Source: Thaumarchaeota archaeon casp-thauma4
Lineage (GTDB): Archaea; Thermoproteota; Nitrososphaeria; Nitrososphaerales; Nitrosopumilaceae
Assembly: GCA_001510295.1 (NCBI GenBank)
Contig: LFEZ01000003.1
Span: forward strand, 1-33,786
Length of the DNA: 33,786 bases
Direction of reading: 5' to 3'
Shown here in pieces: positions 13,988 to 22,182 of this stretch. The notes beneath the pieces are model-generated. The model was not told the origin of the DNA. It ran no database searches and saw nothing but the letters and a program-made list of their open reading frames with translations. The translations under genes were made by a program, and so were the position numbers. Every line of letters begins with the position of its first letter. Positions within the stretch are counted from its first letter, which is position 1.

Positions 13988-16900
13988 TTATTCAAGAACA
14001 TCATATGGTTCAATAGGATCTTTTGTAGTCTCATTATTTTGTAACCACTCTAACGTCTTCACAAAAGAATCAGCCAACTCAATTGTAGTAAGTACAGGAA
14101 TTCCCAATTCTATGGCTTTTCGTCTAATTTGATATTCATCATCTAGCATTCCAACATATTTTTCCAGAGACAAGGTGCTTGGGATATTTATTATAAAATC
14201 AATTTTTTTCTCATAAAGTAGATCAGAAATATTTGGTTTACGTTCTGGCTCTGAAATTTTGTGTACAATTTCTATGTCTCCAACTTTTTCTTCAAAGAAT
14301 TCAGCAGTATGTTCTGTTGCCAATATTTTGAATCCCAGTTGTTTGAGTTTGACAATAGAAGGCAATAGTTTTACTTTATTTTGAGAACCACCAGCAGTAA
14401 CTAAAGCAGTTCCTTTATCAGGCAAATTATAGCCAACAGATATTAAACCTTTTGATAATGCATCATAGAAACTATTTCCAAAACATGCAGCTTCTCCTGT
14501 AGATTGCATCTCAACACCTAATGCGATATCTGCTCCATCTAATTGCATAAATGAAAATTGTGGAACTTTAATCCCATAATTGTGAATTTTTTGCCATTTA
14601 TTTTCTGGAATTTGTGGGAGCGGTTTATCAAGAATTGCTTTAGCAGCAAGTGAAATAAGATTGATTTTTACTAATTTTGAAACAAAAGGCATTGAACGAG
14701 ATGCTCGGATATTGAGCTCAATTACATAGACATGATCATTATTAATAAGAAATTGTAAATTGAATGGACCTTTGACATTAAATGTCAACGCAATTTTTTT
14801 TGTGTAATCATTAATAGTTTCAATTATTTTATTATTAAGACGCCATGGAGGAATACACATCATAGCATCACCAGAATGAACTCCAGCAGAATCAATATGT
14901 TCGACTATTGCACCAATAACTACTTCCTTTCCATTACTAATTCCATCAACATCTACTTCAAGTGAATCTAACATAAATTTTGATATTACAACCGGATGAT
15001 CCGGAGAAACATCGGTTGCATCTTTCACATAAGTTTTAAGTTCATCTTGAGACCATACAACTTTCATTGCGGCACCAGACAAAACATATGAAGGTCTAAC
15101 AATTACAGGAAAGCCGACATCTTGTGCAAAAGTTCTTGCTTCAGTCAAGTTTGAAAATGCTTGCCATTTTGGTTGCTGAATATGAAGTTTGTCTAATTCT
15201 GCACTAAACTTTGAACGGTCTTCAGCTCTGTCAACATCAATTGCATTTGTACCCAGAATATTGATTCCACGTTTTGCAAGACCAGGAGTGAGATTATTTG
15301 CTGTTTGTCCACCTACACATGTGATTATTCCTTTAGGGTTTTCAAATTCAGCAATATCAAGTAGCCTCTCTTGAGTTATTTCTTCAAAGTACAATCTTGA
15401 GCAAATGTCATAATCAGTTGATACAGTTTCAGGATTACAATTTACAACAGACACGTTTTTTTCACCATTTTCTTGAAGACCCCATACCATATTCACAGTT
15501 CCCCAATCAAATTCAACGCTACTTCCAATTCTGTATGGACCTGCACCGACTACAATTATTCCTTTTTCATCTGGAGGGACTTGGATGTCATTAGAATTTC
15601 CACCATAAGTCAGATAAAGATAATTGGTGACTGCAGGCCATTCAGCCGCCAGAGTATCAATTTGTTTTACAGCAGGAATGATTCCAAAGTTTTTTCGGAT
15701 TTCACGTACTTTGTCAGGAGTTTTTTCTTTTGCGCGTGCAATTTGATTATCAGAAAATCCCATCTTTTTTGATTCCCTCATTATGGATTCAGTTAGTTCG
15801 GATTCTCTGAGTTTTGATTCAATATTTACAATATTTTGAATCTTTTCTATAAACCAAGGATCAATTGCAGATAACTTGTAAATTCTATCAACAGAAATTC
15901 CCATCTTTAATGCAATTGCAACATTATACAATATTTGATCATCAGGGTGTGAAAGTTTGTATTCAAGTTCTTCTTCAGAAATTTTTTTACCATTTGAACG
16001 ATTTAAAACAAGCCCATCATTTCCGATGTCAAGCATTCGGATTGCTTTTTGTAAAGATTCTTCAAAAGTTCTTCCGACTGCCATTACTTCACCAACAGAT
16101 TTCATTGTTACTCCTAGTTTGCGATTAGCAAGTTCAAATTTTGAGAAATCCCATCTAGGATGTTTGCATACAATGTAATCAAGTGATGGTTCAAAGCACG
16201 CGGTTGTACTTTTTGTAATTCTATTTACTAATTCAGATAAATTATATCCCAATCCAATCTTTGCAGACATGTATGCTAATGGATAACCAGTGGCCTTGCT
16301 AGCAAGAGCTGAAGAACGTGAAAGGCGAGGATTGATTTCAATCGCAACATATCTATCAGAGTCAGCATCTAATGCATACTGAATATTACATTCACCGACA
16401 ATTCCAACATGCTTTGTAGCACGTAAGGCTGCGGTGCGTAACATGTGGTATTCATTATTATTAATTGTCTGTGATGGTGCAACAACGATGTTGTCACCAG
16501 TATGGACTTTCATGGAAAGAACATTTTCCATGTTACAAACAATAATATTATTTCCATCATAATCTTGCATGACCTCATATTCAATTTGCTTCCAATGCCC
16601 AATGTATTCTTCAACCAAAACTTGACCTACAAGACTTGCCTTAATACCACGTTCTACAATTTCGTGCAGTTCAATTTCATTATGAGCAATTCCACCACCT
16701 CTACCGCCAAGAGTATATGCAACTCGAATTATTACAGGATACGATAATTCTTCGGCAGTCTTTTTTGCATCCACAAAATTTGTGACAGACCCACTTTTCA
16801 GCACAGGAATACCTGCCTTTTTCATTGAATCCTTGAAAAGCTGTCTATCTTCGGTGTTTTTGATTCCCTCTATTTGCGTTCCAAGTACTTTAACATCATA

Positions 16901-17230
16901 TTTTTTAAAAATTCCAGCATCATTCAACTTCACACCGCAATTTAATGCAGTTTGTCCACCATATGCCAACATAACACCATCTGGTCTTTCTTTTTCAATA
17001 ATGGATTCAACATAATCAGGAGTTACAGGTAAAAGGTAAACTTGATCTGCAAATCGTGTATCCGTTTGAATTGTAGCAATATTTGGATTGATGAGCACAC
17101 TTTTGATTCCATCTTCATGTATTGCCTTCAAACATTGACTCCCAGAATAGTCAAACTCTCCTGCTTCTCCAATTTTTATTGCACCACTTCCCAGTACAAG
17201 AATTTTCTTCAGGGATTCATTTTTCGGCAT
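13988..17230 (-). CDS. carB: Carbamoyl-phosphate synthase large subunit
   Basis: The 1080-residue protein has the normal full length and duplicated structure. The first half contains LGSGAIKIGEAGEFDYSG and an ATP-grasp domain (YPVIIRVAYTLGGRGGG, AIEINPRLSRSSALASKATGYP). The oligomerisation region leads to a second half with VVGAGPYRIGSSVEFDWG and PVIVRPSYVLSGAAMKVV. The C-terminal MGS-like allosteric domain starts near SVGYNLPDKGTALVTAGG. It makes carbamoyl phosphate from bicarbonate, ATP and ammonia delivered by CarA, feeding pyrimidine and arginine synthesis. It follows carA by 3 nt, and GGAG inside the end of carA (about 17242-17245) provides a Shine-Dalgarno site. Confidence 0.97.
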   Translation of the reverse strand: MPKNESLKKILVLGSGAIKIGEAGEFDYSGSQCLKAIHEDGIKSVLINPNIATIQTDTRFADQVYLLPVTPDYVESIIEKERPDGVMLAYGGQTALNCGVKLNDAGIFKKYDVKVLGTQIEGIKNTEDRQLFKDSMKKAGIPVLKSGSVTNFVDAKKTAEELSYPVIIRVAYTLGGRGGGIAHNEIELHEIVERGIKASLVGQVLVEEYIGHWKQIEYEVMQDYDGNNIIVCNMENVLSMKVHTGDNIVVAPSQTINNNEYHMLRTAALRATKHVGIVGECNIQYALDADSDRYVAIEINPRLSRSSALASKATGYPLAYMSAKIGLGYNLSELVNRITKSTTACFEPSLDYIVCKHPRWDFSKFELANRKLGVTMKSVGEVMAVGRTFEESLQKAIRMLDIGNDGLVLNRSNGKKISEEELEYKLSHPDDQILYNVAIALKMGISVDRIYKLSAIDPWFIEKIQNIVNIESKLRESELTESIMRESKKMGFSDNQIARAKEKTPDKVREIRKNFGIIPAVKQIDTLAAEWPAVTNYLYLTYGGNSNDIQVPPDEKGIIVVGAGPYRIGSSVEFDWGTVNMVWGLQENGEKNVSVVNCNPETVSTDYDICSRLYFEEITQERLLDIAEFENPKGIITCVGGQTANNLTPGLAKRGINILGTNAIDVDRAEDRSKFSAELDKLHIQQPKWQAFSNLTEARTFAQDVGFPVIVRPSYVLSGAAMKVVWSQDELKTYVKDATDVSPDHPVVISKFMLDSLEVDVDGISNGKEVVIGAIVEHIDSAGVHSGDAMMCIPPWRLNNKIIETINDYTKKIALTFNVKGPFNLQFLINNDHVYVIELNIRASRSMPFVSKLVKINLISLAAKAILDKPLPQIPENKWQKIHNYGIKVPQFSFMQLDGADIALGVEMQSTGEAACFGNSFYDALSKGLISVGYNLPDKGTALVTAGGSQNKVKLLPSIVKLKQLGFKILATEHTAEFFEEKVGDIEIVHKISEPERKPNISDLLYEKKIDFIINIPSTLSLEKYVGMLDDEYQIRRKAIELGIPVLTTIELADSFVKTLEWLQNNETTKDPIEPYDVLE

Positions 17231-17233
17231 TTT

Positions 17234-18298
17234 TTATTTCTCCATTAATTTTTTTAATTCTTCAAAAACATATTTACAATCAAAAGGACCAGGTGCAGCT
17301 TCAGGATGAAATTGCACAGCAATGCAGTTTTTAGTTTTATGTTTTATTCCCTCAACAGTTTTGTCATCAGCATTTGAAAACCATAATTTAAAATCAGATT
17401 TCTCTAAAGATTCAGGTTTGATTCCGTAACCATGATTTTGGCTGGTGACATAAACTTGATTTGTTTCTAAATTGATACAAGGTTTATTTTGTCCACGATG
17501 CCCGTACTTTAGTTTATAAGTTTCAGTTTTCCCTGCAATACCAATAATTTGTGCGCCAAGACAAATACCTAATGTAGGAATATTATTTTCAATTAATTTT
17601 TTTGCGGTATCAATAGTTTCAGGGCAATTTTGTGGATCACCAGGACCGCTACTCAAAACAACCCCCTTGGGATTGTGTGACATTACTTTATCAAAAGATG
17701 TATTCCAAGGTACAACTATTACCTTGTATCCTAGTTCTCGAATATTTCTAACAATTGCATTTTTTGTTCCAGTATCAATAACTACTACAGATTGATTATC
17801 ATCACCGTAAACTTTTTCCTCTTTAGTTGATACAATGTCCATGAATTTTTCAGAATTATATTTTGTAACGCTGGCAAGTTCTTTTTTGACTCCTTCAACA
17901 TCAATTTCATTATCAGATACCACTAGAGCAGCCATCATAACACCACTACTTGTAAGAGTTTTAGTAATTGCCCTAGTATCAATTCCAGATATACCTGGAA
18001 CTTTTTCATCATACATCCATTCATCTAGAGTCATTTTCAGATTCCAATGACTTGCAGTTTGAGACAGCTCATGAACTACTAAACCTCGAATTTGCATCGC
18101 ATCAGATTCAAAGAATTTAGAAATTCCATCCTTATCGACTTGAGTTGGATCTGGAACTCCATAATTTCCAACTAGAGGATATGTGAGTGTAAGAATTTGA
18201 CCGTTGTACGAAGGATCAGTGAGAGCTTCTGTGTAGCCCACCATGCCTGTATTGAAAACAATTTCACCAAAAACAGTAGTAGAATAACCAAAACCCAT
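17234..18298 (-). CDS. carA: Carbamoyl-phosphate synthase small subunit (glutamine amidotransferase), true start upstream and unclear
   Basis: The first in-frame ATG gives 354 residues. The class I amidotransferase triad is visible as PTLGICLGAQ (Cys) and AVQFHPEA (His, Glu), and the N-terminal domain has GEIVFNTGMVGYTEALTDPSYNGQ. The enzyme releases ammonia from glutamine for CarB. The coding frame runs 84 nt further upstream, to a stop at 18383-18385, and that stretch encodes KFGTLILSDGTVLAG, which is the conserved beginning of CarA. Yet it contains no ATG, GTG or TTG. Either a rare start such as ATA (18373) is used, or one T is missing from the TTT run at 18338-18340. Restoring it would join the frame to the ATG at 18351 and give about 372 residues. 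Confidence 0.92.
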   Translation of the reverse strand: MGFGYSTTVFGEIVFNTGMVGYTEALTDPSYNGQILTLTYPLVGNYGVPDPTQVDKDGISKFFESDAMQIRGLVVHELSQTASHWNLKMTLDEWMYDEKVPGISGIDTRAITKTLTSSGVMMAALVVSDNEIDVEGVKKELASVTKYNSEKFMDIVSTKEEKVYGDDNQSVVVIDTGTKNAIVRNIRELGYKVIVVPWNTSFDKVMSHNPKGVVLSSGPGDPQNCPETIDTAKKLIENNIPTLGICLGAQIIGIAGKTETYKLKYGHRGQNKPCINLETNQVYVTSQNHGYGIKPESLEKSDFKLWFSNADDKTVEGIKHKTKNCIAVQFHPEAAPGPFDCKYVFEELKKLMEK

Positions 18299-18441
18299 TC
18301 CAGCTAGAACGGTTCCATCAGAAAGGATCAGAGTCCCAAACTTGTTTGCATGTTTGGATTTCTTTGTAGTTATTGTGACCCTCTAAAAGTCTCTTTGAAA
18401 CAGGATTTAAAAGCTTCTTTGGTGATCGATTGAAAAACCGA

Positions 18442-19653
18442 TCAGAGTGCACCGAAAGATTCACTCCATTTATGATATGCACGAATGTTTTCTATGGAGA
18501 CGCTTGGTTTTCTTCTTGCTTTGATATCTTTAAAATCAGCCATTGTTAATGCACGAGTAGCTTGCGGGACTTCACCATTAACAGGTTCATGATAAGTTGG
18601 AGAGTGGAATAATTCATTTACAACTAACAATTGTGCACCTTGACATACATCTTTTATGTCACTTGCGCTGTATCCATCAAATTGTTTTGCAATACTAACT
18701 GAATTAAATATAGATGATTTTTTTAGAGGAGCAGTGTATTGAGTAAAGAGTTTTTCTCGTGCGTCTTGATTTGGAAGAGCCACATAGATTCTTTTTTGGA
18801 ATCGTCTTAGAAATGGTTCATCTAAACTCCAAGGTTTGTTAGTTGCACCAATTACATAAATCATAGTATCCTTACCTTTTCCATTTACACCATCTAATTC
18901 AGAAAGGAATTGGTTTTTCGCTCTAATTTCACCGCCAACCTCACTATTTCTATCTCCAAGAAGAGAGTCAACCTCATCGATGAATAGTATTACAGGTTTA
19001 CCTTCACGTTTATTGTACTTTCTTGCAATCTTGAATAATTTCGATACATTTTTTTCTGCTTCACCAAGCCATTTACTCATCATTGATGCAGCATCAACAT
19101 TAATGAAATAACCATCTAATTCATTTGCAGTGGCTGCTGCAAGCATTGTTTTTCCAGTTCCAGGAGGACCATACAATAACATTCCACGTGGCCAACCTAA
19201 TGGAAATAAGTCGGGTCTTTTACTAGGATAAAGAATTGATTCACGTAATGCAGATTTTGCATCATCTAATCCAATTACCTCAGACCATTTTACATCAGGC
19301 TTTTCTTTCATAACTAAATCTTCAAGATTACCACCTTCATCTTTGTTAGGTTGCGCTCTAGCCAAAGCCTTTGTTTGTTCCTCAGGAGATGCATTAGGGT
19401 CTACTGCAGGTGCAATATTTCCACCATCAGTATTACGTAATGCTTGAATACGTTCTTGGTATTTTTGAGAACTTGTTTTGTAAATTTTGTTTAGACTACT
19501 AGTAGGATAAAGTTGAATTAATTTCAATAAAGTGTCAGATGCATTTTGATAATCAGATATAGCCATTCCGACAGCGCCTTGAGAATCAGCTCGTATAGCA
19601 GCTGCCGCATATTTACTAGCGCTTTTTTCTAATTCTTGGGGTGCCATACTCAT
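18442..19653 (-). CDS. cdvC: CdvC / Vps4-like AAA+ ATPase of the archaeal cell-division machinery
   Basis: This 403-residue protein has an N-terminal MIT domain (about residues 1-75, three-helix pattern KSASKYAAAAIRADSQG...DYQNASDTLLKLIQLYP). A charged linker and one AAA+ module follow: Walker A GPPGTGKT (162-169), Walker B ILFIDEVDSLLGDR (about 222-235) and the arginine-finger region FLRRFQKRIYV. It matches Vps4/CdvC, which disassembles ESCRT-III-like CdvB filaments during division in crenarchaea and thaumarchaea. CdvA and CdvB are not next to it, as is usual in thaumarchaea. A GTGAT sequence lies 5 nt before the ATG and may act as a Shine-Dalgarno site. Confidence 0.94.
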   Translation of the reverse strand: MSMAPQELEKSASKYAAAAIRADSQGAVGMAISDYQNASDTLLKLIQLYPTSSLNKIYKTSSQKYQERIQALRNTDGGNIAPAVDPNASPEEQTKALARAQPNKDEGGNLEDLVMKEKPDVKWSEVIGLDDAKSALRESILYPSKRPDLFPLGWPRGMLLYGPPGTGKTMLAAATANELDGYFINVDAASMMSKWLGEAEKNVSKLFKIARKYNKREGKPVILFIDEVDSLLGDRNSEVGGEIRAKNQFLSELDGVNGKGKDTMIYVIGATNKPWSLDEPFLRRFQKRIYVALPNQDAREKLFTQYTAPLKKSSIFNSVSIAKQFDGYSASDIKDVCQGAQLLVVNELFHSPTYHEPVNGEVPQATRALTMADFKDIKARRKPSVSIENIRAYHKWSESFGAL

Positions 19654-19729
19654 TTTATATCACTGATGAATTCAATCAGGATTTGACTAGGTATTAGATA
19701 GAGTAAACTGCTATCGGAATTTTGGTGAA

Positions 19730-19750
19730 ATTAATTCAACTGAAATTAAT
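19730..19750. promoter_or_regulatory. Inverted and direct repeats between cdvC and the RidA gene
   Basis: ATTAATT (19730-19736) and AATTAAT (19744-19750) form an inverted repeat around a TTCAACTGAA core. GAAATTAAT also occurs as a direct repeat at 19727-19735 and 19742-19750, a 15-bp step. It lies in the 154-nt divergent gap, 58-78 nt before the RidA-family start. It may be a regulator site. In AT-rich DNA the chance of such short arms is not negligible. Confidence 0.3.
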
Positions 19751-19778
19751 GTTGATGCCTATAATAATTCCGCATAGG

Positions 19779-19789
19779 GCTAAATATAC
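19779..19789 (+). promoter_or_regulatory. TATA-like box of the RidA-family gene
   Basis: GCTAAATATAC is centred about 24 nt before the ATG at 19808, the spacing expected for a leaderless archaeal transcript. Confidence 0.5.
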
Positions 19790-19807
19790 AAATTTGAATG
19801 AGAGTTC

Positions 19808-20266
19808 ATGATTGAGGAGAACCTAAAAAAATTAGGTATTGAGATTCCAATACCGCCCAGTCCAGCAGGTTCATACATCCCAGTAGTCACTACAGGAAAT
19901 CTCGCTTTTGTTTCAGGACAAATTCCAATGAAAGATGGTAAAGTAGTTTTTGAAGGAAAAGTACCGGAAAACCAATCAGTAGATTCAGCAAGAGATGCTG
20001 CAAAAATTTGTATAATTAATGGTCTAGCACAATTAAAAGCAAATCTTGGCTCACTTGATAAGATTACAAAATTTGTTAGAATTTCAGGATTTGTTAATTC
20101 AAGTCAAGATTTTATAGAACAACCAAAAGTAATCAATGCCGCATCAGATTTGTTAGTTGAAGTTTTTGGAGACATGGCAAAGCATTCAAGAATTGCAGTA
20201 GGAGTTGCAAGTCTTCCATTAAACTCGACTGTAGAAATTGATATGATTGTAGAATTTTCTAATTAA
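19808..20266 (+). CDS. Rid (YjgF/YER057c/UK114) family protein
   Basis: This 152-residue protein belongs to the Rid family, whose best-known member RidA hydrolyses reactive enamine/imine intermediates from PLP enzymes. Landmarks are SPAGSYIPVVTTGNLAFVSGQIP near the N-terminus and the C-terminal HSRIAVGVASLPLNSTVEIDMIVEF. The arginine that binds the substrate carboxylate in RidA is retained (the R of HSRIAVGV). It is about 25 residues longer than RidA, mainly at the N-terminus, so it belongs to a longer subgroup and substrate use may differ. It could help protect PLP-dependent branched-chain amino acid metabolism. Confidence 0.88.
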   Translation: MIEENLKKLGIEIPIPPSPAGSYIPVVTTGNLAFVSGQIPMKDGKVVFEGKVPENQSVDSARDAAKICIINGLAQLKANLGSLDKITKFVRISGFVNSSQDFIEQPKVINAASDLLVEVFGDMAKHSRIAVGVASLPLNSTVEIDMIVEFSN

Positions 20267-20812
20267 TTTCAGAGATGTTTTTTTCTAATTTAACTACAAG
20301 AGATTCATAGTGTGAACGAGTTTTTCCTAATTCCAGTAGTTTTTTTTCTTCTATTTCATCAAGGCTTTTATCAATTTCATTTGAGACAGAGTTTAATCTG
20401 GCATCAGCCATCATGAATAATCGATTATTTTCTTTCCACAGATGTTTAGTTACATGTGGAACATAAAGTTCCAAGGTTTCTACCAAATAAACAGAATCAC
20501 CATTTTCAAGATACTTTTTTGACGCCAAACCATGTGTGTTGTAATTTCTTTAGTTCGTTTATGTTCAATTAACATCATATGTATCGGACCCATGCTTGTA
20601 GGCATCCCAGATTTTGCAAGTGCTGGAAATAATGCCTCTTTTTCTTTACCGTGATGACATACATCAGTAAAATTTTGAGTAAAATCAAGTGTTTAAAGTA
20701 ATATTTGTTCAGGAATTTGTTTCCCAGCTTTAAGGAGTTTTATTGTATAATCTAGCGCCTGTAACACTTATTCAATTAAGTTATGATCTTTTTGTAATGA
20801 TTCAGTCAACAA
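20259..20812 (-). pseudogene. Decayed hemerythrin-like (HHE cation-binding) protein
   Basis: Read together, two frames encode a full hemerythrin-like domain. The upstream part (20529-20812) gives LQKDHNLIE, then stop TAA (20768-20770), VLQALDYTIKLLKAGKQIPEQILL, then stop TAA (20693-20695), TLDFTQNFTDVCHHGKEKEALFPALAKSGM and IEHKRTKEITTHM. A frameshift near 20525-20535 follows. The remaining frame (20259-20528) gives ASKKYLENGDSVYLVE and YVPHVTKHLWKENNRLFMM. All iron-ligand positions (H, HHxxE, EH, HxxxH) survive, so decay looks recent. Such proteins bind O2 or iron via a di-iron site. The 89-residue 3' frame alone is open from a TTG at 20528 but lacks half the four-helix bundle. Confidence 0.85.
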
Positions 20813-20813
20813 C

Positions 20814-21809
20814 TTATTTTTCCAATGCAGAATTTATCGCGTTAATGAATTGTGATATTTTTGCTTTTGGAATTGATGCGCCACATGCTTTGTCATGACC
20901 ACCACCAGAACCACCAATTTCAGCGGTTATTTTGTTAACTAATTTTCCAAGGTGAATCTTACATTGTTTTGAACCTCTAACAGATACAGCATACACACCA
21001 TAATCAACACGTTCTTTGTATGCAATACCAACATCTTTTCCAGATAAACCAAGTACAAAATTTACAGCACCACTTGCACCAGAATCAGTAATTTCCATAT
21101 AACCTAAATTCTTTTTTACTTTCATATTTTGTTTCACCTTTGAAAAAATTTTAGCGAGTTTATCAACTTGTAACTGTGCAAATTCATAAGAGTTTGGAAT
21201 TTCATGTGGATACTTTGATTCACTGAGTTCATCGACCAAATACAACAAATAATCAGGTTCTTTTTGATGTCCAACAATATTGTATGTCATTACGGTTGCA
21301 CTGATTAATGCAAATTGCCTATCAAATATTTGTAATAATTTAGATCCAAGTGGTCGATCCTCCATGTAATCAGTGATTGCAGCACATGCTGCAATAAATG
21401 CAGCATGATCTTTCAAGTTATTTTTGTACGTATTGTAAACTTGAACAGATGCACATTCATTTGTATCATGAACAACTTTGACTTTGATTTTTTCTAATTC
21501 TTTTATAATTTTCTTATCAAGATCATGATGATCAATATATGCGACTTTTACACTTCTTTTTCTTAACTGTGCTAAAAGTTCAACAAAATCAGATTCGTTT
21601 TTTTTATTTAATCCAACATCACAAATATACAATTCTTTTAATTTTTCATCAGTTCTTAGAGGTTCCATACTATCCATCATTCCAGGATAATCCACAAGAA
21701 TTGTTTCACCTCCAAATGCTTGTTTGATTAATGCTGCAGAGCTTATTCCATCTACATCTTCTTTATGAGAAACACATACAATTTTTGATTTTTTGATTTT
21801 AGCTGCCAT
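20814..21809 (-). CDS. DHH/DHHA1 family phosphoesterase (RecJ/NrnA-like)
   Basis: This 331-residue protein has the DHH motifs in order. SHKEDVDGISSAALIK is motif I, YICDVGLNKK motif II, YIDHHDLDKK motif III and AAITDYMEDRPLG the fourth motif. The C-terminal DHHA1 substrate-binding motif is GGSGGGHDKACGAS. Members cleave phosphodiester bonds in short oligonucleotides, cyclic dinucleotides or single-stranded DNA with manganese ions. Archaeal homologues include the GINS-associated nuclease, but the exact role cannot be told here. The start of the decayed hemerythrin gene follows its stop almost directly, so the two were probably once co-transcribed. Confidence 0.9.
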   Translation of the reverse strand: MAAKIKKSKIVCVSHKEDVDGISSAALIKQAFGGETILVDYPGMMDSMEPLRTDEKLKELYICDVGLNKKNESDFVELLAQLRKRSVKVAYIDHHDLDKKIIKELEKIKVKVVHDTNECASVQVYNTYKNNLKDHAAFIAACAAITDYMEDRPLGSKLLQIFDRQFALISATVMTYNIVGHQKEPDYLLYLVDELSESKYPHEIPNSYEFAQLQVDKLAKIFSKVKQNMKVKKNLGYMEITDSGASGAVNFVLGLSGKDVGIAYKERVDYGVYAVSVRGSKQCKIHLGKLVNKITAEIGGSGGGHDKACGASIPKAKISQFINAINSALEK

Positions 21810-21852
21810 TAATGTTGAAAATTAGAGGAACCCACATTTAAACCAAAAATGA

Positions 21853-22044
21853 TTATTTTTGTTTTGATTTTTGAGATATTGTTTTTTCTGAATTAATGAT
21901 TGTAGAATAAATCTCATAAATTGTAGAATAATTTAATTGATTTCCTTGATCAAATTTTTGAATTACTTCTAAAAATTCAGGGGTCGCATTAAGAATTTCT
22001 TCATCAATTCTACGTCTCATTTCACGCTCAGATAAGGTGGACAT
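21853..22044 (-). CDS. Small charged protein, function unknown
   Basis: From the ATG at 22044 this encodes 63 residues, beginning STLSEREMRRRIDEEILNATPEF after the initiator Met and ending with a Lys/Ser-rich tail. It is strongly helical in character and has no membrane segment or metal motif. The frame stays open to an ATG at 22146 (97 residues). I prefer the shorter form because a TATA-like GCATATTAG lies about 25 nt upstream of 22044. It is divergent from the citrate synthase gene. No family recognised. Confidence 0.55.
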   Translation of the reverse strand: MSTLSEREMRRRIDEEILNATPEFLEVIQKFDQGNQLNYSTIYEIYSTIINSEKTISQKSKQK

Positions 22045-22150
22045 GTAAATTAATGAAATATGTTCTAATATGCTCAAGCTTTGGTTCTTTAGACTTACTA
22101 CATCGAAAAGTATTGACTGAAAATTATCAGATATATCATAGATCACTTGA

Positions 22151-22160
22151 AAATTTAAAA
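22151..22160 (+). promoter_or_regulatory. TATA-like box of the citrate synthase gene
   Basis: AAATTTAAAA is centred about 27 nt before the ATG at 22183 but only 18 nt before the ATG at 22174. This favours the downstream start on a leaderless mRNA. Confidence 0.45.
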
Positions 22161-22182
22161 GTCGAAAAATTACATGGGATGT

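Noticed and set aside
15397-17334. Several plus-strand open frames opposite carB and carA
   Set aside because: All overlap strongly conserved catalytic domains and show no recognisable protein features.
20259-20528. Independent 89-residue hypothetical gene
   Set aside because: It is the 3' half of a hemerythrin-like gene whose 5' half lies in another frame with two stops, so it is better treated as part of a pseudogene.
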